In this document: piece by piece, positions 1-9,509 of the stretch | How positions within the stretch are numbered: position 1 is the first letter of the stretch | How the letters are laid out: each line of letters starts with the position of its first letter | Assembly: GCA_963780045.1 (NCBI GenBank) | Contig: CAVZZZ010000001.1 | Coordinates: 124,001 to 188,000, forward strand | Length of the DNA: 64,000 nucleotides | Reading direction: 5' to 3' | Origin: JANXQG01 sp963780045 | Lineage (GTDB): Bacteria; Planctomycetota; Planctomycetia; Pirellulales; Thermoguttaceae | Program-made: the position numbers and the translations under genes | Notes under the pieces: generated by a model | The model's database searches: none | What the model was told of the DNA's origin: nothing | What the model saw: only the letters and a program-made list of their open reading frames with translations

Positions 1-3000
1 AAAGCCCCCGTGCCCGCGATTGCAATCGCCGGCGAAGTACGGAGCGTGACCGCGCCGCTGCCGGTGTTCAGCGGATTGCTGCCGCGGAAGGCGAAGTTGC
101 CGTTGATGGTTTGCGCGATGCTGCCTGCCAAAGTCATGGCGGCGCCGCTGGTGTTGTCCAGCGTGCCGCCGCCGATCGTCAGCGTGCCGCCGCCGAGCGC
201 GGCGGAATTGCCCAGATTCAGCAGTCCGCCGCTAAAGTACGTGCTGCCGGCGTAGGAGTTGGCGTTGTTGATGGTCAGGGCGCCTGGCCCGTTGATGACC
301 AACGAAGTACTGCCCCCAATGGAACCCGTCCCGCTGAGCGTATAGTTGGCGTTGGTATTGCTGAAGGTCACGCTGCCCGGCTGGACGGTGCCGCTCAGAG
401 TGACCGTGTGCGCGGTGCCGGGAGTGTCGTTGAATGTTACATTGTCGCCGCTATAGAAAACGTCCGCCGTGCCGCCGGAGAGGTTGGTCCAGCTTCGCGA
501 GACGCTGGTGTCCCAAGTTTGATTGCTGCCGCCCAGCCACTGAAGATTGGCATAGGCGCCAGTCATGGTGAGGTCCACGGACCCTCCCGAAGTGGAGAAA
601 GCGTAAGTTACCCTAGGGCTGCTGATGACATAGGGGCCGACCAACGCCAGGTTGCCAGTGCCGCCACTCAGACCGCCATAAGTAAACAGGGTGTAGGTGC
701 CGCTGGTCATGGGGCTGAGAAGCGCAATATCGACGGTATTGGCCAGAGTGAGCGTGCCGTTCATTGCGATCAGGTCGCCTGGCACATAATTCAGCGTGCC
801 GCCGGTTAGTCCCAGGCCGCCGTTAGTGATGGTCACGGTGCCCGCGTTGCCCCCGGCCGCGTTCAGCGTGGCGTTTTGCAGCTTCAGCGTGCCGTTGATG
901 TCGCCGTTGGTCGGATAGGTGTTGCCCGCGTTGAGTACGTTGCCGCCGAAGGTATAGCCGCCCGCGCCGTATGCGGATACGTCCAACACCGCGCCCGGAT
1001 CGATGGTCAATGCGCCGCTGCCCAGCGTGCCGGCGGGCCCCAACGCCAGCGTGCCGCTGGTGATTGTGGTGGGGCCGCTATAGGAATTGCTGCCGCCAAG
1101 GGTCAAGTACCCGCCGCTGACCAGGCTGCCGCGGCCGCCGTTGTCGCGGAGGGCACCGGCGAAGACGCCGCTGTTGGCGACCGTGAGCACGGTCCCGTTG
1201 AGATAGACGATGCCGTTGCTGCCGCCGTCCAGCGATGCAAGCGTCTGCGCCGGGCAGTTGAAATAAGTGCTGCCGCTGGCGACTAGCGCCGTGTTGGAGT
1301 TTAGAGTAACCGCGGAGGTTGCCGTTAATAGGGCGCCATTTGCGACATTGACGGCGGCGCTGCTGAGTGAGGCACTTGTGCCCAGGACCAGCGTTCCGGC
1401 CGTGACTACCGTCGCGCCCGTGTTGTACTGGCCGCCGGTGAGGATGAGCAGGCTGCCACTGTAAATGACGTTCCCCGAGCCGTTTATGCCGCCGGCGATG
1501 CTGCCGCCGCCGAGGTTGTACTGGAGAGCAGCGTTGTCATTGACCGAACCGGTGCCCAGCGCGTTGATATTGTTGACCTGGAGCGTGCCGCCGTTGATCG
1601 TCGTCCCGCCGCTATAGCCGTTGCTGGCCCCCAGGACCAGGGTGCCCGAGCCGGCCAGAGTGAGAGAGTAACCGTTTCCACCGTCGGAGACCGCCCCGCC
1701 GACTGTCAACGTATTGGCGTTGACGGTCACCGTGCGGTTTCCGCCGAACGTCACTGGATTGGCGCCCAGGCTCAGGCTTTCCGTGCCGTTGAAGGTGAAG
1801 TCGCCGCTCCAACTCTGGGAGAGGTTGTTGGGCAGCGTCATGGCCCCGGCGCTGCTGTTGTCCAGCGTTCCGCCGTTGATCGTCAGCGTTCCGCTAGCGA
1901 GCGCGGCCGAGTTGCCCAAATTCATAACCCCGCCGTTCAAGTACGTGCCGCCGCTGTACGTGTTGCTCGTGTTGATCGTCAGCGCGCCGGGGCCGTTCAT
2001 GACAAGCGAAGTGTTGCCTGCGATGGAACCTGCCCCGCCGAAAGTGTAATTGGTGTTCGTGTTGCTGACGGTCAGGCTGCCGGGCGAGACTGTGCCGCTG
2101 ACCGTGACGGTCACGGAGGTGCCGGCCGTATCATTGAACGTGACGAAGTCGCCCTTCGTGAAGTAGTCGCCGGCGGGGCTGGTGGGACTCGTCCAGGGTT
2201 TGACATTCGGGTTGTCGACCCATGTTTGAGAGTTGGTGCCGACCCAGGTCAGATTGGCGTTGTACCCCGTGATCGTCACGGTGATCGCGCTGTCGTTGCC
2301 GCTGCCGAAATTGTAGGACGCGTTCTGCCGCCCGCCAATGCTTCCAGGGGCGAGCGCGAATGCTGCGCCCGCGTGGTTGAGGTTGCCACTGTAGGTAAGA
2401 AGGGTGTACGGACTGCCCGAGGCGTAGCTTCCCCCGCTGGGATTCAGCGCCAGCGTGGTGGTGCCGCCGAGCGAGAGGTTGCCCGCGACCTGGATCAGAT
2501 CGTTGACCCCGCCGCCCGGCGTCGTGCTGTTGGAGAAGTCGTAGCTCAGCGTGCTGCCGCCGCCCATGGCGAGGCTGGGCAAGGTCAAGGTGCCGATGTT
2601 GTTGGAATTGGCCGTCGCGCCGGGGGCGATCGCCGCGCCGCTGCCAAGGGTCAACGTGCCGCCGGAAATTGTGCCTTGACCGGTCAGCGTGCCGCCGGTG
2701 AGATTCATGTTGCCGGCGGTGTTCAGCGACCCGCCGCTGGCGACGGCAAGAATGTTGCTGCTGGAAGTGAGCAGGCCGTTGACGGCGCCTATGCCTGTCC
2801 AGTTTCCGCCCGTCACATTGAGCGGGCCGGCGATCGTGCCGCCGGAGAGATTGATTGTGCCGTTGCCGCTGAGCGTCGTCAGCGACGTGTTGCCGCCAAC
2901 CAACCCCGAGCCTGCCAGGGTCCCCGCGGCGCCCACGGAGATCGCGCTGGTTTGCGTCAGCGCGCCGTTGATGGCCAGCGTGCCGGCTGTGACCGTAGTC

Positions 3001-4625
3001 GGTCCGCTGTAGGTGTTTGTCGCGTTGAGCGTCAACAGGCCGCCCGTGCCGACTTGGGCCAGGCCGCCCGCGCCGCTAATGCCGCTGGAGCTGAACGTGG
3101 AACCTTGAGTCGGTGTGTCGCTGCCGCTGAACGCGAGCGTGGCGTTGGGGCCGACGGAAATGAGGCCATTGGTGTACAACTGGCAGCCGGTGCCGATTTG
3201 CAGCGTGCCGCCGCTGACCGTGGTTGTGCCCTGGTAGTTATTCGCGCCGGTAAGCGTAAGGATTCCACTGTTGATTTTCGTCAGCGAGTCGGCCGTGCCG
3301 CCGGTGCCGTCTACCAATGCCTGCGCAATGGTGACGTTTTGTCCGTTCGTGTCGATGAACGCGCCGCCGCTGTCGATAGTGAGCGTATTCTTGCTGGTGG
3401 AGGGTATCCACAATGGTAATGCGGTCGTGGCCGCCTGGAGTGTCCCACCGTTGAGGTTAAGCGTGCCTCCACTGCTTACCCCAGCGAGGACGCATCCCAC
3501 TTGAAGGACACCACCGTTTAGGTTTACGCTCCCGGCCCCGGTCGCTGCCGTTGTGGCATCAGTCCGATTGAAAGCGAGAGTTCCTGCCGAAACCAGCGTA
3601 TTGTTGCCGGTAATCGTCATTGGAGCGGTGGTCCGCACGCCCAGGCAAAGCGTGGCGTTGCTCGCGACCTGAAACGTGCCGCCGGTGATGTTCACGGTAG
3701 TTGGCGCGGTCGCGTTTGCGGAGAATTGCAGCAACTTTGAAGTGGCGGTAGACGTATTCTGCGGGTTGAAGCTGAAAAGACCGCCCGATTGGCTATAGGT
3801 CGCGGCGCTGCTAACGCCGATGGTCGACGGGCCGATGAGAGTCGCTACACTGAAGGTGCCGCCGCCTAGAGTGAAAGACGACGAGTTGGAAGCGCTATTG
3901 ACTTGCCCGATGTCCAAAACGTTCGAGCCGGTAACACTGAATGAACCGCCGTCTTGGAAATACGACGCCGTGCCTCCGCTGCTGGCATTTGCCATCCAGA
4001 AATTGGCCCCCTGAGACGCCGAGCTGAAGGTAGTGATCGAGCCGCTATGGAAATAAACGCTGCCCGCGCTGCCCGCGGCGTTGCCAATGGCAAGCGACCC
4101 GATGGTGCCGCTGCTGCCGTTGAATTCCAACGTACCGGTGCCCACGGCTGTCGTGCCAGTGTAGCTCAAGGGGCCGGTGAGCGTGAGCGTGCCGCTGCCG
4201 GCCAACGTTAATCCGTTGGCCGCGGTGAGAGTGGAGGTGATCGTGCCTCCCGCGGCCGAGTTTACCGTCACCATGGGCGACGCCAGAGTGAGCGTGCCGC
4301 CGGCGGCGTCGCCAATCGTATAGGCCTGGTTCTGGAAGATGATTCCGCCAGTGGAAAGCGAGCCGCCGCCGAGACCGACCGTGAAGGCGCTGGCGGCCAC
4401 GGCGCCGACGCCGAACTGCGCCGTGTTGGTGCTGCCGTTAACCCATGTCGTATTGGTCGTCGTGTTCCACCAATTGCTGCCGGTCAAAGTCCAGGTGCCG
4501 CTGCCGTCGACGGGCTGGCCGCTTGCGGCCGAGTTCCACGTCCAAACGGCGGCCGGGGCCGATTGAGCGAAGATTGCGAGTCCTAAGGCGAGCATTGCCG
4601 AACGACGCAGATTATTTACGAACAT
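1..4625 (-). CDS. Secreted autotransporter-type beta-strand repeat protein, partial (C-terminus off the left edge)
   Basis: I translated the minus strand from the ATG at 4625 and found it open to base 1, about 1541 codons, with the C-terminus outside the window. The N-terminus is a signal peptide (MFVNNLRRSAMLALGLAIF, cleavage near APAA). The rest is Gly/Ser/Thr/Asn-rich and made of repeats such as GGTLTIGGGTLDN and LTINNANSYAGSTY, the TIGR02601-type autotransporter-associated beta-strand repeat. These form right-handed beta-helices in secreted or surface proteins. A module of about 170 residues opening with W-G-x-N-Q-TW occurs twice (about 2280-1720 and 575-20). An AAGGGG ribosome site lies about 10 bases upstream of the start. 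A C-terminal PEP-CTERM anchor is possible, as in the protein at 25083-26708, but cannot be seen. The G+C-rich repeats create long false ORFs on the plus strand. Confidence 0.88.
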   Translation of the reverse strand, partial: MFVNNLRRSAMLALGLAIFAQSAPAAVWTWNSAASGQPVDGSGTWTLTGSNWWNTTTNTTWVNGSTNTAQFGVGAVAASAFTVGLGGGSLSTGGIIFQNQAYTIGDAAGGTLTLASPMVTVNSAAGGTITSTLTAANGLTLAGSGTLTLTGPLSYTGTTAVGTGTLEFNGSSGTIGSLAIGNAAGSAGSVYFHSGSITTFSSASQGANFWMANASSGGTASYFQDGGSFSVTGSNVLDIGQVNSASNSSSFTLGGGTFSVATLIGPSTIGVSSAATYSQSGGLFSFNPQNTSTATSKLLQFSANATAPTTVNITGGTFQVASNATLCLGVRTTAPMTITGNNTLVSAGTLAFNRTDATTAATGAGSVNLNGGVLQVGCVLAGVSSGGTLNLNGGTLQAATTALPLWIPSTSKNTLTIDSGGAFIDTNGQNVTIAQALVDGTGGTADSLTKINSGILTLTGANNYQGTTTVSGGTLQIGTGCQLYTNGLISVGPNATLAFSGSDTPTQGSTFSSSGISGAGGLAQVGTGGLLTLNATNTYSGPTTVTAGTLAINGALTQTSAISVGAAGTLAGSGLVGGNTSLTTLSGNGTINLSGGTIAGPLNVTGGNWTGIGAVNGLLTSSSNILAVASGGSLNTAGNMNLTGGTLTGQGTISGGTLTLGSGAAIAPGATANSNNIGTLTLPSLAMGGGSTLSYDFSNSTTPGGGVNDLIQVAGNLSLGGTTTLALNPSGGSYASGSPYTLLTYSGNLNHAGAAFALAPGSIGGRQNASYNFGSGNDSAITVTITGYNANLTWVGTNSQTWVDNPNVKPWTSPTSPAGDYFTKGDFVTFNDTAGTSVTVTVSGTVSPGSLTVSNTNTNYTFGGAGSIAGNTSLVMNGPGALTINTSNTYSGGTYLNGGVMNLGNSAALASGTLTINGGTLDNSSAGAMTLPNNLSQSWSGDFTFNGTESLSLGANPVTFGGNRTVTVNANTLTVGGAVSDGGNGYSLTLAGSGTLVLGASNGYSGGTTINGGTLQVNNINALGTGSVNDNAALQYNLGGGSIAGGINGSGNVIYSGSLLILTGGQYNTGATVVTAGTLVLGTSASLSSAAVNVANGALLTATSAVTLNSNTALVASGSTYFNCPAQTLASLDGGSNGIVYLNGTVLTVANSGVFAGALRDNGGRGSLVSGGYLTLGGSNSYSGPTTITSGTLALGPAGTLGSGALTIDPGAVLDVSAYGAGGYTFGGNVLNAGNTYPTNGDINGTLKLQNATLNAAGGNAGTVTITNGGLGLTGGTLNYVPGDLIAMNGTLTLANTVDIALLSPMTSGTYTLFTYGGLSGGTGNLALVGPYVISSPRVTYAFSTSGGSVDLTMTGAYANLQWLGGSNQTWDTSVSRSWTNLSGGTADVFYSGDNVTFNDTPGTAHTVTLSGTVQPGSVTFSNTNANYTLSGTGSIGGSTSLVINGPGALTINNANSYAGSTYFSGGLLNLGNSAALGGGTLTIGGGTLDNTSGAAMTLAGSIAQTINGNFAFRGSNPLNTGSGAVTLRTSPAIAIAGTGA

Positions 4626-4762
4626 GGAAGTTTACCCCTTGGTTGAGCTTTCTATGACTAGTCAAAAGCAAACGCCCGTCTCGCAGCGTTCCGTGCCCTT
4701 CCGAAGGATGGACCCCCGAGTCCGTCCCGAATTCACGCAGGTTGTTCCTTGGCCGATCTGAG

Positions 4763-6653
4763 TCAGCTACCCGGTCTCCTTTCGCTTGCTGCCGCAACGC
4801 CCCCTTCGTAGAGACGCTTGATTTCCTCCGCCGACAGCGCCCGCGACAAAAAACAAAGTTCGCCGATCCGTGCCCGAAGGTTTCTCACGCGCCAGTTCAT
4901 GCCCGGCTGCGGCTGGCAATTACCGACCTGAGTCGGGCCGAGGACGAAGGGGACATCGCGATCGAGCTTCAGGGTCTCCATTTCCGCTCCGTTCTTGTAA
5001 TGGACTGTAGTGCCGGCGCGAATCGAAGACCACCGACAAATGAAGCCACGCACCGAAGTCCTTTCGCTCAATTACGGCGGCGTTTGTCGCAGCCGATTGC
5101 GCACCCGCAATCAACTTTTCCTTGATTGTCCCCCAGTGTGGACCGAACGTTGTGCGCCCAGCGGACAGGATCTCCCAGTGCCCGTCTCCGATTTGTCCCT
5201 GATAGTCGTCGGACATAACAATGGCGTTAGCAGGGTTGCGAAGGTCAGTGACGTTAATCCAGGTAACCATCGTGAACGCCTGAAAGCTTCCTGGAATGTT
5301 CACGCGCACGCGATCGTCACGGCCCGTGAACTCCAAGGCCTGTTTGTCGCGCCAAGGGCCGTCGACCCACTTCGCGCCCTCGATCTTGCCGTCCCGCGCT
5401 CGGCCCGATGCGGCGCGGTTGCGAAGGACAGTGCGGTCGCTGTCATCGGGCTGGAAATCGTAGTACGCTACCACATCCGCCCGCTTGCGAAGCTCATTGC
5501 TGATCGTTTTCCAGCGGCGGAATTCGGGCGATTGAGCGGCGACGTGGTCCAGTTGCCCGGCGCGGACAAACTGCGTTTCGTCGACTGCGATGCGCTGCAT
5601 TTGACTGGCCTCGACGCCGGGAGCGCCGACACGAAGCGCCTCGTGGGCGGCCAGGACTAGCGGAGGAGACAGAGCAATGGGAGACAGGGGAGACGCGGAC
5701 TTTTCCCTCTCTCCCTTTCTCCCTATCTCCGTGTCGCCGCCTTGCTCTGCTTGCACCCGCCCGCGGAAGACGTGGACTTCCTGATCGCCGTCTTGACCGA
5801 CGAGCACGCCGAATTCCGTGCCCAGGTCGGTGTACTTCATACCTGGCGCGCGGACCTCAAAACCGCGCGCCGCGGGTTTTTCCGCGGCTACCGCGAATTT
5901 GCCGCGGTGCAAGACGGCACACGTGCTCGAGCGGACTTCCAACACGGCCGGACCTTCGAGGATCGTCTCCGCGCCGCTTGCAAAGACGATCTTCACCAGT
6001 CCGGACTTGAGCGCCAACTTGCGGCCGGCAATCAGCCCCTCGCCGCGTTTTGCGCGCTCGGCTCGTCGGACCACGCGCAATCGACGCCTAGGCCCAGACG
6101 CGCCACGACAACCGGCGCAGTCGGCGGAACGGATGAAGGCGCAGAGGGCGAAGCCGAAGTCGGTACGGGCGGAGTCGGCGCATTGCGCGACTTCGCGCCG
6201 TTCGGCCGCCGGTCGAGATTGCAGGAAGAACGCGGAAATGATTGCGCCCGCGCCCGCCACCAAGCCGGCAAAGAGCAAACTGCAAACGAGCGCCACCGCG
6301 CAATTGAAGCGAAAGTCGCCGACCTTTTTCTTCATGCGATTGATCGCGAACTGAAAGTTGCCGCGCGAGGACGACTGACGGGGTTTCGCATTACGCGAGA
6401 CGCTGCGCAACGGGGTGCTCAGCGACTGGATGCTCGCAGGGGTTGCAGCATCTTGCTCTCCAGGCAGGCCCGATTCCGCGATCAGCGTCACCTGCAGGCA
6501 AGTCTCCGCGAACAGGCCGCGCTTCCTCGCATCGCCAGCCAATTCTGCTTGGAAGCGGGCGAACTCGTCGGGGCCAAGTCGGCCATCGAGATACATTGCG
6601 ACGCGCTCGTAAAAAAGGTCGTCGGTTCCGTTGGCATCGTCGGGACTATCCAC
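4763..6653 (-). CDS. FecR-domain membrane protein with C-terminal LamG domain (frameshifted)
   Basis: This is the anti-sigma-like partner of the sigma factor just upstream. The start chosen is GTG at 6653, preceded by CAGGAG and overlapping the sigma stop codon. Order of parts: a short anti-sigma-like N-terminus (LFYERVAMYLDGRLGPDEF), one membrane segment (LVCSLLFAGLVAGAGAIISAF), a FecR region (LKSGLVKIVFASGAETILEGP, then DLGTEFGV and EVHVF), and a concanavalin/LamG domain ending ARIGELCFLSRALSAEEIKRLY. Three frame changes break it: one around 6160-6200, one near 6045 in an AAAA run, and one near 5025 inside LamG. Each side reads as good family sequence, so assembly error is likelier than decay. 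A low-complexity octad element (5662-5750) adds about 25 residues in frame within the FecR domain. Length is about 630 residues. Confidence 0.8.
5662..5750. repeat. Hairpin octad repeat element inside the FecR gene
   Basis: The left part reads GGAGACAG-like units and the right part, read on the other strand, GGAGATAG GGAGAAAG GGAGAGAG. The arms also share AGAGCAA. The element is translated in frame (residues around GGDTEIGRKGEREK) between the FecR strands RVQAE and LVLAAHEALRV, which are normally close together. It is one of five similar elements in the window. Confidence 0.5.
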
Positions 6654-7171
6654 GAGAGACTCCTGTTTCCAGGGCACGCTTCATGCAGTCGCGCAACATC
6701 CGGTGGATGCGGCCCAGCGCCACGTAAACGCTGTCGGTTCTTATCTTCAACCGCGCGGCCACTTGATCGCCGCTCATCTTGTCGTGATAGCGGAGCGAAA
6801 TGATTTGCCGGGCGCGGGGAGCAAGTCGTGCGACGCAAACCCAAAGCGCCTCAGACATCTCGCCGTTTGGCGCCGATTGCTGTTCGTCCCACGTCTGATC
6901 GAGACCGTCGAGCACTTCATTGCTGAAGAGCATTGGCGATTTGCCGGCCCGTCGCAGAGCGCAGCGCGCAGAACCGGGCCGATCTGCGAAGCCAAACAGG
7001 AAGCGCGGCGCGGTCGACGATTTCACTCCGTTTGCGGACCGCCAGCAGCGATACCTCTTGGAAGACGTCTTCGGCCACGTGGCCATCGCGCACGATCGCC
7101 CAGATGTAGGCCAAAAGCCGCACCCGCTCCTCAAGCAATCGTTTTACTAAATCGGACTCCGACAGCGACAA
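6646..7171 (-). CDS. ECF RNA polymerase sigma factor (frameshifted)
   Basis: This is a small sigma-70 factor of the extracytoplasmic-function type, about 175 residues. Region 2 is visible as LLAYIWAIVRDGHVAEDVFQEV and region 4 as LAPRARQIISLRYHDKMSGDQVAARL followed by SVYVALGRIHRML, a helix-turn-helix for -35 recognition. The two halves are in different frames, with the change near 6965. A TTG at 7171 with AGGGGG about 12 bases upstream is the favoured start; an open frame continues to 7249 without family similarity. The FecR/LamG gene follows with overlapping stop and start, so both are co-translated. In planctomycetes such pairs are thought to form transmembrane signalling units; the target genes are unknown. 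Confidence 0.82.
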
Positions 7172-7370
7172 GCTCGTCGTACCCCCTAAAAAGGCGTAGT
7201 CGATCGTTTCCCCCCTGCGACATTGGACGAATGGCAGCGAACGCCCCAACAGTAGATGGGAGGTCGCCCCGTCTTCCGTATGTCCTCAATTGCTTAGTGC
7301 CCGCTAAAGGACAAAACCTATACAACGAATCGAAAAAGATTGTAGCTAATTTAAGCTGTGGCTTCGCCAC
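7172..7370. other. Intergenic region upstream of the sigma factor
   Basis: About 200 bases lie between the sigma start and the IS630 end. They should hold the promoter of the sigma/FecR pair, but I see no clear -35/-10 elements. The IS insertion at 7371 lies about 200 bases from the sigma start and could have removed upstream control sequence. Confidence 0.4.
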
Positions 7371-7372
7371 TA

Positions 7373-8675
7373 GTGGTTTGTCCAATTTGACTTTACTAAT
7401 TCACTACATCCTGATATTTTGCCGAACTGTTGGACCGTTGGTTCTCTCGGCAATACAAGGATGTAGCCATGAAAAAGGTGTTCGTTGTTCGTTTGATGGA
7501 TAGGGAGCGGTTGGAACTTGACGGTTTGGTGCGCAGGGGAAAAGCATCGGCGCTGACCCTTGCACGCGCTCGGATTCTGCTCAAGGCGGACCAGGGCAAA
7601 GATGGCGCTGCGCAGACCGATGCCCAGATCGCGGAAGCCCTGAGCGTCACCCCCAAGACAGTTTTCAATGTTCGCCGACGATGGGTGGAGGATGGACTGG
7701 AGGCCGCGCTCCGCCGCAAGAAACAGGCATGCCCGTCTCGTTCACGCAAGCTCGATGGCGCGGCCGAGGCGAAACTGGTGGCCGCTTGTTGCGGTCCTGC
7801 TCCGAAAGGAAGGGCGCGCTGGACATTGCGAATGCTGGCCAGCAAGCTGGTCGAGTTAGAAATCGTGCCTTCCATCAGCCCGGAAACGGTGCGTGGCACG
7901 CTTAAAAAAACGCGGTTAAGCCTTGGCTGAAACAGCAATGGTGTCTTCCGAAGAAGCATGACGGAGAATTCGTCTGGCGGACGGAAGATGTCCTCGAAGT
8001 CTACCACCGCCCGTACAGCCCTCAATTTCCCGTGATCTGCATGGATGAAGCCAGTAAACAACTCGTGGGTGAAGTTCGCCAGCCGCTGCCGATGCGCCCC
8101 GGTCAACCGTTGCGATACGACTCGGAATACGAACGCCTGGGCACGTGCAACATCTTCATGTTTGTCGAACCACTTCGTGGCCACCGGCACGTCCGCGTCA
8201 CAGCGAGACGAACTCGGGTGGACTGGGCCTACGCCCTGCGCGACCTCTTGGACGAGAAATATCCGACCGCGGAGCGGGTCATCCTCGTCATGGACAACTT
8301 GAACACCCATTCGCCGGCGTCGTTCTACGAAGCCTTTGCGCCGAGCGAAGCGCGGCGATTGACGGAACGCCTGGACATTCATAACACACCCAAACACGGA
8401 AGCTGGCTGAATATCGCCGAGTGTGAATTGAGCGTGCTCGGACGGCAATGCTTGGCACGCCGAATCGACGACGCCCAACGCTTGGCCCATGAGGTCGCCG
8501 CTTGGGAAACCGACCGAAACCTTCGTGCCACACGGGTCAACTGGCAATTCACAACGGACGACGCCCGCGTTAACCTGCGAAGTCTGTATCCCGAGTTCGT
8601 TCGCCAAGATGAACACGACGATCCCTGCGTTCCGTCAAAGGTCTATAACTAGTAAACTCGATTTGGACAAACCAC
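7373..8675 (+). mobile_element. IS630-family insertion sequence, complete
   Basis: The terminal inverted repeats match at 27 of the outermost 30 bases when 7368-7397 is compared with the reverse complement of 8651-8680, starting CACTAGTGGTTTGTCCAA. A TA dinucleotide sits at both junctions (7371-7372 and 8676-8677), the duplicated target expected for IS630/Tc1-type transposition. The element is about 1.3 kb with one transposase gene split by a shift site. Both ends and the transposase look complete. Confidence 0.85.
7469..8652 (+). CDS. IS630-family transposase, made by -1 frameshift
   Basis: The first frame (7469-7930) carries the DNA-binding part with a helix-turn-helix (TDAQIAEALSVTPKTVFNVRRRW). 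The second frame, to 8652, carries the DDE nuclease: ICMDEASK (D), VILVMDNLNTH (D) and SWLNIAECELS (E). Translation starts at the ATG at 7469 after AAGGATG. The frames join at CTT followed by seven A at 7911-7917: slipping back one base on A AAA AAA reads on into AVKPWLKQQW, the family sequence. This is a classic slippery run for this family, so the shift is probably programmed and not an error. Confidence 0.87.
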
Positions 8676-8781
8676 TAGTGCGTCGTCCCCCGCCCCTCAT
8701 TCGGGCACTAGCCTCGCCTCTTGACAACCGGCATCCAGCGGGGGGGCAATTATTCTAATAAAGCATCGTCTCCTGCAGAAA

Positions 8782-9111
8782 CTAGCACCACCGTCCAGTC
8801 CACCAATTCACCGTGCGGTATCCGCTGCCGGATATACTGTGCAAAAAGTTCTGGCCTTGCTTTATTCGCGCTAGGGTGAACTGTGATATTGGCAAGGACT
8901 CATTCACGATTTTGTCACCGGAAACCCCCGTCCAAATCACCTTCTCGCCGGGATTCGGCGAATTCGACGGCGTGCCCAGGCTCCGGATAAACTTCTCGGT
9001 GTCGTCATAATTCTGGCTGACATGCGCCGAATCGCGGTAAAACCCAATCGTCTCCGTGATGTCGCCCGAATAGGTTATCGCCAAGACAAATCCCGCGGGC
9101 GGACGGGGCAA
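8782..9111 (-). CDS. Possible small hypothetical protein or gene remnant
   Basis: An open frame of about 109 codons with a TTG start reads PRPPAGFVLAITYSGDITET and ends GYRTVNWWTGRWC. Composition is protein-like and unlike the shadow frames nearby, but I recognise no family and see no ribosome site. It lies between two insertion sequences, so it may be the remains of a larger gene. The 290 bases to its right, up to the IS3 element, show nothing recognisable. Confidence 0.3.
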   Translation of the reverse strand: MPRPPAGFVLAITYSGDITETIGFYRDSAHVSQNYDDTEKFIRSLGTPSNSPNPGEKVIWTGVSGDKIVNESLPISQFTLARIKQGQNFLHSISGSGYRTVNWWTGRWC

Positions 9112-9509
9112 GTAGCGAGCCGTCAGACGCCCGAGACATGAAGTTCCCGCGCTTTTCGGGCACTAAATCATGTATACCCGAATGGCACTTGAACTTTCGC
9201 TATGTCGTTATTCGGCAAGGTGATGTGGACGCAAAAGGCCTCGCTTGTCATAAGGGGGTTGTGATACAGCAAATCCCCAATGGCAAGGAGGCCAAGAATG
9301 GTTCACTCGTTCCGCGCCGCGGTGGCCGACGCTCGTCGTCACGGCGATTTGTACTTCGCCGCGTTACTCTCGCAAGATCGTATCCAAAAAGCTGGGGTTG
9401 ACCCCGCGCTGGACAGTTTTTGGGCTAGATTAAGGTGTGCTTTTTGGACTTCGGCTAGCAGCCCGCGACACCCCCACAGGTGTCGCGCGGCTGCAATGCC
9501 GCCAGTAAA

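Noticed and set aside
2226..3419. Plus-strand ORF of 397 codons and similar ones at 111-809 and 876-1286
   Set aside because: They mirror the minus-strand beta-strand-repeat gene. The products are Arg/Ala-rich without any family, while the minus frame is open throughout with clear repeats.
5742..6803. Plus-strand ORF of 353 codons
   Set aside because: Antisense to the FecR gene, no recognisable features.
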